From contig CAWGLZ010000001.1 of the NCBI GenBank assembly GCA_963823535.1, positions 558,001 through 622,000 of the forward strand: DNA of 64,000 nucleotides, written 5' to 3'. A program made the position numbers and the translations under genes. Of the stretch, positions 55,539-64,000 are shown one piece after another (position 1 is the first letter of the stretch; each line of letters begins with the position of its first letter). The notes beneath the pieces were generated by a model. The model had not been told where the DNA came from, made no database searches, and saw nothing but the letters and a program-made list of their open reading frames with translations. This DNA is from RPQJ01 sp963823535. GTDB taxonomy: Bacteria > Pseudomonadota > Gammaproteobacteria > Steroidobacterales > Steroidobacteraceae.

Positions 55539-56582
55539 ATGAAGATCCTGGTCACCGGCGCAGCCGGGTTCATCGGTTTCCACACCGCACGTAAGCTGCT
55601 CGAGCGTGGCGACGAGGTGGTGGGGCTCGACAACCTCAACGAGTACTACGATGTTCGACTGAAGCTGGCGCGGCTCGACATCCTCAAGGGCATGCCGGGT
55701 TTCCGCTTCGCGCGGCTCGACCTCGCGGACCGCGAAGGCATGCAGCAGCTCTTTGCGCAGGAGAAATTCAACCGGGTGATCAACCTCGCCGCCCAGGCGG
55801 GGGTGCGCTACTCGATCCAGAACCCGCTCGCCTACGTGGACAGCAACGTGGTGGGTTTCGCGAACATCCTGGAGGGGTGCCGGCACAATGGCGTCGAGCA
55901 CCTCGTCTACGCCTCCACGAGCTCGGTGTACGGCGCGAACACCAGCATGCCGTTCTCGGTGCACCAGAACGTGGATCATCCACTGTCCTTCTATGCCGCG
56001 ACGAAGAAGGCCAACGAACTCATGGCCCACACCTACGCGCACCTCTATGCGCTCCCGGTCACGGGCCTGCGGTTCTTCACCGTCTACGGCCCGTGGGGCC
56101 GACCGGACATGGCCTTGTTCCTGTTTACGCGCAACATCCTCGCGGGTGAGCCGATCGACGTCTTCAACTACGGGCATCACCGGCGCGACTTCACCTACAT
56201 CGGTGACATCGTCGAGGGGGTGGTCCGGTCGTGCGACCGGGTCGCGACCGGCAACCACCGCTGGGACAGCGACGAGCCCGACCCGGGTTCGAGCCGGGCC
56301 CCGTATCGCCTCTACAACATCGGCAACAACCAGCCCGTCGAACTCATGCATTACATCGACGTGCTCGAGGAATGCCTGGGACGCAAGGCGGAGAAGAACC
56401 TCCTGCCGCTGCAGCAGGGCGACGTGCCCGATACCTGGGCGGACATCGACGACCTCCAGCGCGACGTGGCCTACACGCCGGCGACGCCGGTCGAGGTCGG
56501 AATCCGGAACTTCGTCGAGTGGTACCTTGATTATTACGAGGATAAGGGGCCGGCGACCGGGCGCGCGACGGGCGGCGGGTGA
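55539..56582 (+). CDS. NAD-dependent sugar-nucleotide epimerase (UDP-glucuronate 4-epimerase-like)
   Basis: 347 residues, an extended short-chain dehydrogenase. The NAD motif is TGAAGFIGFHTA, the active-site motifs are STSSVYG and YAATKKAN, and FFTVYGPWGRPDMA follows. These match UDP-glucuronate 4-epimerases and relatives such as TviC/WbpP. It begins two bases past the dehydrogenase stop, so the pair is co-transcribed and probably acts on the same uronic acid. The exact substrate cannot be fixed from sequence. The C-terminal tail is glycine/threonine-rich and may be longer than typical. Confidence 0.85.
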   Translation: MKILVTGAAGFIGFHTARKLLERGDEVVGLDNLNEYYDVRLKLARLDILKGMPGFRFARLDLADREGMQQLFAQEKFNRVINLAAQAGVRYSIQNPLAYVDSNVVGFANILEGCRHNGVEHLVYASTSSVYGANTSMPFSVHQNVDHPLSFYAATKKANELMAHTYAHLYALPVTGLRFFTVYGPWGRPDMALFLFTRNILAGEPIDVFNYGHHRRDFTYIGDIVEGVVRSCDRVATGNHRWDSDEPDPGSSRAPYRLYNIGNNQPVELMHYIDVLEECLGRKAEKNLLPLQQGDVPDTWADIDDLQRDVAYTPATPVEVGIRNFVEWYLDYYEDKGPATGRATGGG

Positions 56583-56657
56583 CGGTGAGCGGACCCGGCA
56601 GATAGAATCGCGGGTTAACGGAACCGGCGGGCGCGGGATGGCCAGAGGAGATTGTCG

Positions 56658-57713
56658 ATGGGACCACAACCGATTGTCGATCGTCGCGTCCGCATTGCCG
56701 TCGTCGGCTGCGGCAGGATTTCCGGCAACCATCTTGGAGCAATCGAGAAGCATTCAGACCGACTTGAGTTGACCGCGGTCTGCGACAACGACCCAAAGGC
56801 ACTGCAACAGGCGGTCGACAGGACGGGGGTCCACGGCTTTTCCGATTACGACGATCTTGTTGGCAGCCAGGCCGCGGATCTCGTGGCGCTGTGCACGCCC
56901 AGCGGCCTGCATCCGACGCAGGCGATCCAGGCGGCCCGCGCGGGGCTCCACGTCATGACCGAGAAGCCCATGGCCACTCGCTGGACGGATGGCCTCGACA
57001 TGGTGCGTGAGTGCGACCGAGCCGGAGTGCACCTGTTCGTGGTCAAGCAGAACCGGCGCAATGCCACGCTGCAGTTGCTCAAGCGTGCCGTCGAGAACCG
57101 GCGGTTCGGCCGCATCTACATGGTCACCATCAACGTCTTCTGGACGCGCCCGCAGGCGTACTACGATAGTGCCAGGTGGCGCGGGACCTGGGAGTTCGAC
57201 GGCGGTGCGCTGATGAACCAGGCCAGTCACTACGTGGACCTCGTGGACTGGCTCATCGGACCGGTCGAAAGCGTCCAGGCCTACGTCGCGACGCTCGCAC
57301 GCAACATCCAGGTGGAAGATACGGCAACCATCGGGGTCCGCTGGCGCTCCGGGGCGCTGGGGTCGGTCAACGTGACGATGCTGGCATACCCGCGCAATCT
57401 CGAGGGCTCGATCACCATCATCGGTGAGCGTGGCTCGGTGAAGATCGGCGGCGTGGCCGTGAACCAGATCGAGCACTGGGAGTTCGCGGATCCGCATCCG
57501 GACGACGAGCGCGTCAAGGACGCCAGTTACGAGACGACCTCCGTGTATGGTTTCGGCCACCCGCTCTACTACGACAACGTGATCCGCACCTTGCGCGGGG
57601 AATGTGAGGCAGAGACCGATGGGCGGGAAGGCCTGCGTTCGCTCGAGATCCTGATCGCGAGCTACCTGTCCGCGCGCGACAACCACCGCGTCGCGCTGCC
57701 ACTGCAGTACTGA
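56658..57713 (+). CDS. wbpB: Gfo/Idh/MocA oxidoreductase, WlbA/WbpB type
   Basis: 351 residues. It oxidises the C3 hydroxyl of UDP-N-acetyl-glucosaminuronate to a ketone. The NAD motif is VVGCGRISGNHLGAIEKH and the family EKP motif is in MTEKPMATRW, followed by NQASHYVDLVDWL. It resembles Bordetella WlbA more than Pseudomonas WbpB by what I recall. I chose ATG 56658, seven bases after GAGGAG; a TTG at 56652 is too close to that site. It precedes wbpD by two bases. Confidence 0.85.
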   Translation: MGPQPIVDRRVRIAVVGCGRISGNHLGAIEKHSDRLELTAVCDNDPKALQQAVDRTGVHGFSDYDDLVGSQAADLVALCTPSGLHPTQAIQAARAGLHVMTEKPMATRWTDGLDMVRECDRAGVHLFVVKQNRRNATLQLLKRAVENRRFGRIYMVTINVFWTRPQAYYDSARWRGTWEFDGGALMNQASHYVDLVDWLIGPVESVQAYVATLARNIQVEDTATIGVRWRSGALGSVNVTMLAYPRNLEGSITIIGERGSVKIGGVAVNQIEHWEFADPHPDDERVKDASYETTSVYGFGHPLYYDNVIRTLRGECEAETDGREGLRSLEILIASYLSARDNHRVALPLQY

Positions 57714-57715
57714 TC

Positions 57716-58306
57716 ATGACGGCGGCGACCATTCATCCGAGCGCGATCGTCGATCCGGGGGCCGTGCTCGGGGACGGCACGCGCGTCTGGCATTTCGTGC
57801 ATGTATGCGGCGGCGCGGTCGTCGGCCGGAACTGCTCGCTCGGCCAGAACGTGTTCGTCGGCAACCGGGTCCGCATCGGGAACAACGTCAAGATCCAGAA
57901 CAACGTGTCGGTCTACGACAACGTGACGCTGGAGGACGACGTGTTCTGCGGCCCCAGCATGGTCTTCACCAACGTCTACAACCCGCGCTCGGCCGTGTCA
58001 CGCAAGGACGAGTACCGGGATACCCTGGTTCGCCGTGGGGCGACGCTGGGCGCGAACTGTACGATCGTGTGCGGTGTCGAGATCGGCGAGAACGCGTTCA
58101 TCGGGGCCGGTGCCGTCGTGAATCGCGATGTGCCGCCATTTGCACTGATGCTCGGTGTGCCGGCAGTCCACGCAGGATGGATGAGCCGTTTCGGCGAGCG
58201 GCTCCCGCTCGGCACCAGCGGCAGCGGTGAAGCCACCTGTCCGCACACCGGTGATCGCTACATTCTGGAATCCGGCATGCTGCGGCTCGCACCGCACGCG
58301 AGCTAG
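57716..58306 (+). CDS. wbpD: UDP-2-acetamido-3-amino-glucuronate N-acetyltransferase (WbpD-like)
   Basis: 196 residues, a left-handed beta-helix acetyltransferase. It would add the acetyl group at N3 of the aminated sugar, the step after WbpE. Hexapeptide repeats such as IGNNVKIQNNVSVYDNV and the late GAGAVVNRDVPPFALMLGVPA are visible. The ending RYILESGMLRLAP fits this family. It follows wbpB by two bases, so the pair is surely co-transcribed. An alternative substrate in the same family is possible. Confidence 0.87.
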   Translation: MTAATIHPSAIVDPGAVLGDGTRVWHFVHVCGGAVVGRNCSLGQNVFVGNRVRIGNNVKIQNNVSVYDNVTLEDDVFCGPSMVFTNVYNPRSAVSRKDEYRDTLVRRGATLGANCTIVCGVEIGENAFIGAGAVVNRDVPPFALMLGVPAVHAGWMSRFGERLPLGTSGSGEATCPHTGDRYILESGMLRLAPHAS

Positions 58307-58347
58307 CCCGGTCGCGGTGCGGTATCCTTCCTGCAGGAGGAAGGCCG

Positions 58348-59988
58348 ATGACCAACCGCACGGACATGCCCGCCTGGCAGAACCTCCAGGCACACGCGGT
58401 GGACGTCGAGATCCGCCACCTGAGACAGCTCTTTGCGGACGATCCGGACCGCTTCGAGCACCTGAGCACCACGGCGCTCGACTTCCTCTACGACTACACG
58501 CGGCAGCGCCTCACCCGGAATACGGTTGAACTGCTGCTCGCGCTCGCGCGAGACTGCAGTCTCGACCGCCGGATCGCCGCCCTGTTCGCGGGCGAGGCGG
58601 TCAACAACACCGAGCACCGCGCAGCCATGCACATGGCCCTGCGCAATCGTTCCAGCCGCCCGATGCTTGCCGACGGGCAGGACGTCATGCCGGACGTGCG
58701 CCGGGAACTTGCGAAGATGCACGACTTCGTCGCGGGCGCGCACGAAGGTCGAGTCACGGGGTCAAAGGGACGGCGCTTCACGGATGTGGTGAACATCGGC
58801 ATCGGAGGTTCCGACCTCGGCGTCGTCATGGCTACGGAGGCGCTCGGACGCTACCGAAATCGCGGCATCCGGCTGCACTGTGTCTCCAACATCGACGGCG
58901 TGGAGCTGTCCGAGGTGATGCAGGACGTCGATCCGGCGACCACGCTGTTCGTACTCTGCTCGAAGACGTTCACCACGCTCGAGACGCTCAGCAACGCCAG
59001 TTCTGCCCGCGACTGGATCGTGAGCGAACTGGGGGAAGGGGCGGTTGCCCGGCATTTCGTCGCCGTGTCGACGAACCACGTGGCGATGGACCGGTTCGGC
59101 ATTGCGCCGGAATCCCGATTCGCGATGTGGGACTGGGTGGGCGGGCGATACTCGCTGTGGTCGGCCGTGGGTCTCTCGATCGCGCTGTCGCTCGGGTGGG
59201 CGCCTTTCGAGCTCCTGCTGCAGGGCGGGCACGACATGGACGAGCATTTCCGCTCCACGCCGCTCGAGCAGAACCTGCCCGTGCTGATGGGCCTGATCGG
59301 CGTGTGGAACGGAAACTTCCTCGGCCTCGACTCCCTGGCGGTGCTGCCGTACGACCGCCGGCTGCACCGATTTCCGGCCTATCTGCAGCAGCTCGAGATG
59401 GAGTCGAACGGCAAGTCCGTCAACCGTGATGGCCGCTCCGTGACCCATGCCACGGGCGCGGTAGTCTGGGGGGAGCCCGGCAACAATGCGCAGCATTCCT
59501 TCTTCCAGCTCCTGCACCAGGGCACAGCGCGCGTCGCGATGGACTTCATCGCGCCGGTGAAGGCCTCGAGCCGCTTCCAGCGACAGCACGACCTCGGGCT
59601 CGCGAACTGCTTCGCGCAGGCAGAGGCCTTCGCCTTCGGGCAGACCGAACTGCAGGTACGCGAGGATCTCGCGGCGAGGGGCGTTGCGGCCGACGAGATC
59701 GCACGGCTCGAACCGCACAAGGTTCACGTAGGGAACCGGCCCTCGAGCCTGGTCCTGTTCCCGCGCCTGGGCCCGCGCACGCTCGGACGCCTGATCGCGT
59801 GGTACGAGCACAAGGTGTTCGTGCAGAGCGTGATCTGGGACGTGAACCCGTTCGACCAGTGGGGCGTGGAACTCGGCAAGAAGCTCGCGGGCTCGATGGC
59901 GCCGGCGGTGGAGCAGGCGTCGTGGCCCGAGGGCCCGCGGCATGTACAGTCATTGCTCGCCACCGTCGGGCGCTGGCGCGGCGAGTGA
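58348..59988 (+). CDS. pgi: Glucose-6-phosphate isomerase
   Basis: 546 residues, normal size. Pgi interconverts glucose 6-phosphate and fructose 6-phosphate and so feeds UDP-sugar precursors. Signatures are GIGGSDLGVVMATEAL, SKTFTTLET, the WDWVGGRYSLWSAVGL stretch and GEPGNNAQHSFFQLLHQGT near residue 380. The ATG has a good GGAGGAAGG site. Its place within a polysaccharide cluster is consistent with precursor supply, but Pgi also serves central metabolism. Confidence 0.95.
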   Translation: MTNRTDMPAWQNLQAHAVDVEIRHLRQLFADDPDRFEHLSTTALDFLYDYTRQRLTRNTVELLLALARDCSLDRRIAALFAGEAVNNTEHRAAMHMALRNRSSRPMLADGQDVMPDVRRELAKMHDFVAGAHEGRVTGSKGRRFTDVVNIGIGGSDLGVVMATEALGRYRNRGIRLHCVSNIDGVELSEVMQDVDPATTLFVLCSKTFTTLETLSNASSARDWIVSELGEGAVARHFVAVSTNHVAMDRFGIAPESRFAMWDWVGGRYSLWSAVGLSIALSLGWAPFELLLQGGHDMDEHFRSTPLEQNLPVLMGLIGVWNGNFLGLDSLAVLPYDRRLHRFPAYLQQLEMESNGKSVNRDGRSVTHATGAVVWGEPGNNAQHSFFQLLHQGTARVAMDFIAPVKASSRFQRQHDLGLANCFAQAEAFAFGQTELQVREDLAARGVAADEIARLEPHKVHVGNRPSSLVLFPRLGPRTLGRLIAWYEHKVFVQSVIWDVNPFDQWGVELGKKLAGSMAPAVEQASWPEGPRHVQSLLATVGRWRGE

Positions 59989-60010
59989 TGCTCCCGGTAC
60001 CATCGCGGCG

Positions 60011-61495
60011 ATGAAGGGACGCATCGCTGCTCTGGTCGGGATCCTGCTGGTCTGCGCGACCGCCACCGCTGGGGAACCGTGGATCGCGCCCGGCGATACC
60101 CGGGCACGGCACGACCTCCAGTTGCTGGTTGACGAGGGCGTCATCAACCTGCCCGTATCCGCCTGGCCGATCGCCGTGTCGGACCTTGCCAACGCACTGG
60201 ATGCTCCGTCGGCGACCCAGGCCTCGCCCGGGCAGACGGAGGCCATCGCCCGCTTGAGACGATTCGTCACCGATGACCACGCCACGCTGGGCGTCGAGGT
60301 GCGGGCGGCGGCCCGACCGACCGTCCTCCGTACGTTCGACGACGAGCCGCGGGAGGAGGGCGAACTCACTGGCTGGGCAAGCGGTTTTCTCGGCGATCGC
60401 TGGGGCGGGCGGCTCGAGGTCACGGCGGTCGCCGACGCCGACGATGGCGACGACGTCCGTCTCGACGGCGCCTATTTCGCCGGCAAATTCGGCAACTGGA
60501 TCGTGACGGCGGGGGCACAGGATCGCTGGTGGGGTTCGGGCTGGCAGGGAAGCCTGATCCTTTCGAACAGCGCGCGACCGGTGCCTGCACTGTCGCTCGA
60601 CCGCGCCGTCTCGCACCCTTTCGAGACGAAGTGGTTGCGCTGGCTCGGTCCGTGGCGGTTGACGACCTTCATGGGCTACATGGAGGGTGACCGGCAGGAT
60701 GTGAACCATCCGTTGCTGTTTGGCATGAGGGTTTCGGCAAGGCCATTAAAGGGCCTGGAGATCAGCCTGGAGCGCACGGCGCAATGGTGTGGCGAAGGTC
60801 GCTCCTGCACCTGGGGCGATTTCTGGAATCTCTGGTCGGGTAACGACAACGCCGGTGAGAACGTCGACCCGGAGGACGAGCCGGGCAACCAGTTGGCTGG
60901 CTGGGATATCCGCTGGGCGTCGCCGATCGGCGACTGGAACTACGCGCTCTACAACCAGCACACGGGCGAGACCATCGACAACAAGATCCCCCGACCCTAT
61001 CGAAGCCTGGACATCGCCGGCATCGAGACGTGGGGGGCGAGCGACGACGGGAGTTCGTGGCGTGCAGTCCTGGAGTGGGCGAATACGCGCTGTGGAGGCA
61101 CCGAGAACGGCCAGAAGCTTTGGGATTGCGCGTACAACAGCAGTATTTTCAACGTCGAGGGGTACCGCTCCAAGGGTCGACCGCTGGGACATTCGATGGA
61201 CGGCGACGGCGACACACTGGGTGCCAGGTATGTCCGAGTCGACGCTTCGGCTGCGACCCTGACAGTGCTCGCGCGCTACTCGGAGATCAACCAGGGCGGC
61301 GCAGTTCCGGACACGCGGCATAGCGTGGCGCCCGGCCCCGAAGACTGGTGGAGTCTCGACGTGTCGTATCGCCGGCTGCTCGGCAATGGGTGGATCGAGG
61401 CGAGCATCGGTGGCGATTACCAGGACAGGGAGTGGAACGAGACGTCCGCAGTCCTGCCCCGATTCTCGGTATCGTGGCGCCAGGAGTTCCAATAG
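60011..61495 (+). CDS. Wzi-like outer-membrane capsule assembly protein, first copy
   Basis: 494 residues with a signal peptide ending about residue 21 (CATATAG). Wzi-family beta-barrels hold capsule or exopolysaccharide at the cell surface. Family-like motifs are EPWIAPGDTRARHDLQ near the mature N-terminus, DRWWGSGWQGSLIL, LRWLGPWRLTTFMG and GHSMDGDGD. The chain is rich in aromatic residues and alternating polar/hydrophobic strands. I chose ATG 60011, in frame after overlapping the pgi end. It is followed by a close paralog 32 bases later. Confidence 0.8.
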   Translation: MKGRIAALVGILLVCATATAGEPWIAPGDTRARHDLQLLVDEGVINLPVSAWPIAVSDLANALDAPSATQASPGQTEAIARLRRFVTDDHATLGVEVRAAARPTVLRTFDDEPREEGELTGWASGFLGDRWGGRLEVTAVADADDGDDVRLDGAYFAGKFGNWIVTAGAQDRWWGSGWQGSLILSNSARPVPALSLDRAVSHPFETKWLRWLGPWRLTTFMGYMEGDRQDVNHPLLFGMRVSARPLKGLEISLERTAQWCGEGRSCTWGDFWNLWSGNDNAGENVDPEDEPGNQLAGWDIRWASPIGDWNYALYNQHTGETIDNKIPRPYRSLDIAGIETWGASDDGSSWRAVLEWANTRCGGTENGQKLWDCAYNSSIFNVEGYRSKGRPLGHSMDGDGDTLGARYVRVDASAATLTVLARYSEINQGGAVPDTRHSVAPGPEDWWSLDVSYRRLLGNGWIEASIGGDYQDREWNETSAVLPRFSVSWRQEFQ

Positions 61496-61527
61496 AATCC
61501 GCGCTCCGAAAGACGGGGATCCTGAGC

Positions 61528-63006
61528 TTGCAGGTACGATGGGGACGACGCGGGTGGTCGCTGATGGCACTAGGCGTGGGGCCTGCGTTGCTTGCGACGG
61601 CGGCCGCGGAACCTTGGATCTCCCCCGGTGACACACGCGTGAGGCACGACCTCCAGCAACTGTCGGATGCCGGCCTGTTGTCCGGACCCACCATGAGTTG
61701 GCCGATCGGCTGGTCGCAGGTAGTGCGCGAACTCGGCGACATCGATCTCGCCGCCCTCCCGGTCAGTCGGCGCTCAGCCGTCGAGCGATTGCAGGCACTG
61801 GCCACGCGGGCAATGCGACCGGACGACGTGCGCCTCGCGGCGACCGTGTCCGCGGCCGCCGAGCCGACGCCATTACGCTCATACGAGGCAACGCCGCGCG
61901 AGGAGGGCGAAGCCACCGTCTCGGCCGATGGGTCCGGTGCCCGGTTCGCGTGGCGGCTGGCAGGAACCGTTGTCGTCGACCCCGACGACGACCAGGCGGT
62001 GCGGCCCGACGGTTCCTACGTCGCGATGCGCCTCGGCAACTGGATGGCCTCCGCGGGATTCCTCGACCGATGGTGGGGACCGGGCTGGCAGGGGAGCCTG
62101 ATCCTGTCGAGCAATGCGCGCCCCTTGCCGGCCGTCGCCATCGATCGGCTCGAATCAACGCCGTTCGACGTGCCTGTCCTGCGCTGGCTGGGGCCGTGGC
62201 GCCTGAGCACCTTCATGGGCCAGTTCGAGAGCGACCGCGACTACAGCAATGCGCTTCTGTTCGGCCTGCGTGCCGAGATCCGTCCGCATCCAACACTGCA
62301 GATCGCGGTGAGCCGGACGGCCCAGTGGTGCGGCGACGGCCGGCCCTGCGGACTCGACACGTTCTGGGACCTGCTCACCGGTAACGACAATGATCAGCCG
62401 CTGAGCGAGCAGCCCGGGAACCAGCTGGCGGGATTCGATGTGCGCTGGTCGTGGCCGGGCGGTCGGGTGCCCCTTGCCCTGTACGCCCAGGGCATCGGCG
62501 AGGACGAGGCGGGGGGCATGCCGTCGAAATACCTCGGGCTGTTCGGCGTAGAGGTGTGGGGCGCGCTGGGTGATGCTTCGTGGCGGGCGCACGTCGAGTA
62601 CGCTGATACCGCCTGCGATTTCCTCAGTTCAGAGCCCGAATTCGGCTGTGCCTATACGAACTCCATCTACACGTCGGGATACCGGTATCGCGGGGTCGTC
62701 CTCGGTCACTCGATGGACGCCGACGGAGAAGCCATCGGGGGCGGCGCGCTCCTGATCGACACGCATGGCCATCGTTGGGAAGTCCTGGCTCGCAACGTCA
62801 AGCTGAACCGTGCGGGGATTGCCCCGCAGCACTCCCTGGTGGACAGCGCCGCCCGGGTCACGGACGTGGCAGTGACCCACGAGCGGGTCTACTCATGGGG
62901 TAACATTGCACTTTCATTGGGATACGCTGACGTCGAGGCGACCGGAACCGTGGCCGTCGAGGACGGGCTGCGGGGTTTCGTGACCTGGCGCCGCGGGTAT
63001 CTTTGA
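61528..63006 (+). CDS. Wzi-like outer-membrane capsule assembly protein, second copy
   Basis: 492 residues, a tandem paralog of the previous gene. Shared motifs are EPWISPGDTRVRHDLQ, DRWWGPGWQGSLIL, LRWLGPWRLSTFMG and GHSMDADGE. I chose TTG 61528, ten bases after GGGGA, because it gives a proper signal peptide (basic WGRRGW, then ALGVGPALLATAAA); an ATG at 61564 would lack positive charges and a CTG at 61522 is possible. The two copies may form hetero-partners or recognise different polymers. Function follows the Wzi family, not direct evidence. Confidence 0.78.
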   Translation: MQVRWGRRGWSLMALGVGPALLATAAAEPWISPGDTRVRHDLQQLSDAGLLSGPTMSWPIGWSQVVRELGDIDLAALPVSRRSAVERLQALATRAMRPDDVRLAATVSAAAEPTPLRSYEATPREEGEATVSADGSGARFAWRLAGTVVVDPDDDQAVRPDGSYVAMRLGNWMASAGFLDRWWGPGWQGSLILSSNARPLPAVAIDRLESTPFDVPVLRWLGPWRLSTFMGQFESDRDYSNALLFGLRAEIRPHPTLQIAVSRTAQWCGDGRPCGLDTFWDLLTGNDNDQPLSEQPGNQLAGFDVRWSWPGGRVPLALYAQGIGEDEAGGMPSKYLGLFGVEVWGALGDASWRAHVEYADTACDFLSSEPEFGCAYTNSIYTSGYRYRGVVLGHSMDADGEAIGGGALLIDTHGHRWEVLARNVKLNRAGIAPQHSLVDSAARVTDVAVTHERVYSWGNIALSLGYADVEATGTVAVEDGLRGFVTWRRGYL

Positions 63007-63012
63007 GCTTCC

Positions 63013-64000
63013 ATGACCAGGTGTGAAATGCGGATGGGAGAGCGCTTGGAAGGAATCCGGAACCGGTCAGCGTTGCGCCTCGTACTTGCCATGCTCGTGC
63101 TGGCGCTGGGGCTCGGGCTCGGCCAGCGGGCGTCGTCCCAGGCGCCGAGCGCGGAGCAGGCCGAGATGTTCCGCAACCTCTCGCCCGAACAGCAGCGCAC
63201 CGTCCTCGAGGCGATGACCTCGGGCGGCAGCCAGACGGGCACGACCCGTACGGACCAGCGCTTCGAGGCGCCGTCGACGATCCTGCCCAGGAAAGTGGGG
63301 GATGAACGCGAGCGCAACCTGAGCCCGGACGGCGAACCCCGCCTCGGTGCCGGCGACACCTTGATCATCGAGTTCGAACTCGTGCAGTTCGAGGGTCAGG
63401 AACGGATCCTCACCGAGCGACCCCGCCCGGTGCAGACCGTCGTGCAGGAGCCCGGCACCGCACGGGTCGCCGGAGACCGTACCCAGTCGGGCATCGTCAC
63501 GACGCGCGATCCTCTGGCCGCTCCAACTCCGGAGCCGACCGACCGCAAGCAGGTCGAGCGGACCAAGTCCGAGGAAGGGCGTCTAAAGCGCTACATGGAG
63601 ACGGTGCGGCGGGCCAACCCGTACCAGCTCGATCGAACCGGCGCCATCGACCTCCCCGGCCTGGGCCCGGTGCCGCTCGCCGGGTTGACCGTCCTTCAGG
63701 CGACACAGAGACTGGCCATCGAGCAGGAGCTCAGCGGCTTTCGGATCCGGCTGATATTGCTGCCGCTCGAGCCCACGGATGCGGCAGCCCTGAAGCCTTT
63801 CGGATACGACCTGTTCGCGGGCAGTCCCACCACGTTTGCACCCGTGTCCGACGTCCCGGTGCCTTCCGAGTACGTCGTGGGACCTGGAGATCGATTCGAC
63901 GTCCAGCTGGTCGGCAACAGCAAGGGCAAGTACTCGCTGGTCGTCAATCGTGACGGCAGGGTCATGTTCCCGGAACTGGGTCCGATCGCCGTCAGTGGCT
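63013..64000 (+). CDS. Outer-membrane polysaccharide export protein (Wza/OPX-like), N-terminal part
   Basis: The gene runs off the window; 329 codons are visible. A signal peptide (LRLVLAMLVLALGLGLG) is followed by two regions that resemble the polysaccharide export domain. The first begins RLGAGDTLIIEFELV (about residue 115) and continues, after an insert, with DRTGAIDLPGLGPVPLAGL; the second begins SEYVVGPGDRFDVQLVG near the end and continues VNRDGRVMFPELGP. Wza-type proteins form the outer-membrane exit pore. The start is uncertain: ATG 63013, 63028 or 63034 and TTG 63043 are all in frame, and the ribosome-binding sites are weak. It follows the second Wzi copy by six bases. Confidence 0.8.
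   Translation, partial: MTRCEMRMGERLEGIRNRSALRLVLAMLVLALGLGLGQRASSQAPSAEQAEMFRNLSPEQQRTVLEAMTSGGSQTGTTRTDQRFEAPSTILPRKVGDERERNLSPDGEPRLGAGDTLIIEFELVQFEGQERILTERPRPVQTVVQEPGTARVAGDRTQSGIVTTRDPLAAPTPEPTDRKQVERTKSEEGRLKRYMETVRRANPYQLDRTGAIDLPGLGPVPLAGLTVLQATQRLAIEQELSGFRIRLILLPLEPTDAAALKPFGYDLFAGSPTTFAPVSDVPVPSEYVVGPGDRFDVQLVGNSKGKYSLVVNRDGRVMFPELGPIAVSG

Overview
This window looks like a chromosomal segment of a GC-rich gammaproteobacterium. The evidence is gene order: lpxH, a tRNA synthetase, cysS, folD, tRNAs, tig-clpP-clpX-lon-hupB-ppiD-fabI; fimV-truA-accD-folC-dedD-cvpA-purF; and mltD-gloB-yafS-rnhA-dnaQ all match arrangements known from Pseudomonas, E. coli or their relatives. I cannot name the genus. 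I see no phage, transposon, integrase or CRISPR. Genes are densely packed with many 4-base stop/start overlaps, and no gene-free stretch exceeds 300 bases.

Layout. 1-1552: the end of pgpA and a Ser/Thr kinase carrying a cyclic-nucleotide-type domain. 1559-5467 (minus): xseB-ispA-dxs-folE2. 5606-8211: rubrerythrin, an Fe-S oxidoreductase and a DUF3501 gene behind a palindromic operator candidate. 8315-12478: parE-parC (topoisomerase IV). 12497-14554 (minus): a FimX-like degenerate GGDEF/EAL protein. 14841-18429: efp, facing a minus-strand operon SCO1-psd-epmA-msrC; epmA and efp form the EF-P modification pair. 18477-29036: prmB, aroC, fimV, truA, accD, folC, dedD, cvpA, purF. 29112-35569: a receiver-kinase fusion, miaE, lpxH, a GluRS, cysS, folD. 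35659-45794: five tRNAs from one strong promoter, then tig, clpP, clpX, lon (with a sigma-32-type promoter), hupB, two tRNAs, ppiD (frameshifted) and fabI. 45799-54107: minus-strand gloB-mltD, plus-strand yafS, rnhA, an unknown lipoprotein, wbpE, dnaQ, nhaB (frameshifted). 54253-64000: surface-polysaccharide genes: a TviB-type dehydrogenase, an epimerase, WbpB/WlbA- and WbpD-type enzymes, pgi, two tandem Wzi-like barrels and the start of an outer-membrane polysaccharide exporter.

How the genes fit together. The TviB-, WbpB-, WbpE- and WbpD-type enzymes together would convert UDP-GlcNAc to a 2,3-diacetamido-glucuronate nucleotide sugar, and the Wzi and Wza-like proteins would export and anchor the polymer. 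wbpE lies about 2.4 kb away from the other sugar genes, beyond dnaQ and nhaB. The clp/lon/trigger-factor/HU/PpiD block is a protein-quality module. The rubrerythrin operon is probably peroxide or redox defence.

Most of the window is ordinary housekeeping DNA and I do not claim a clearly new system. The best candidates for a second look are the rubrerythrin/Fe-S/DUF3501 operon with its operator, the two unusual kinases, the unknown lipoprotein between rnhA and dnaQ, the GluRS at the position where Pseudomonas has glnS, and two +1 frameshifts in ppiD and nhaB that may be sequence errors.
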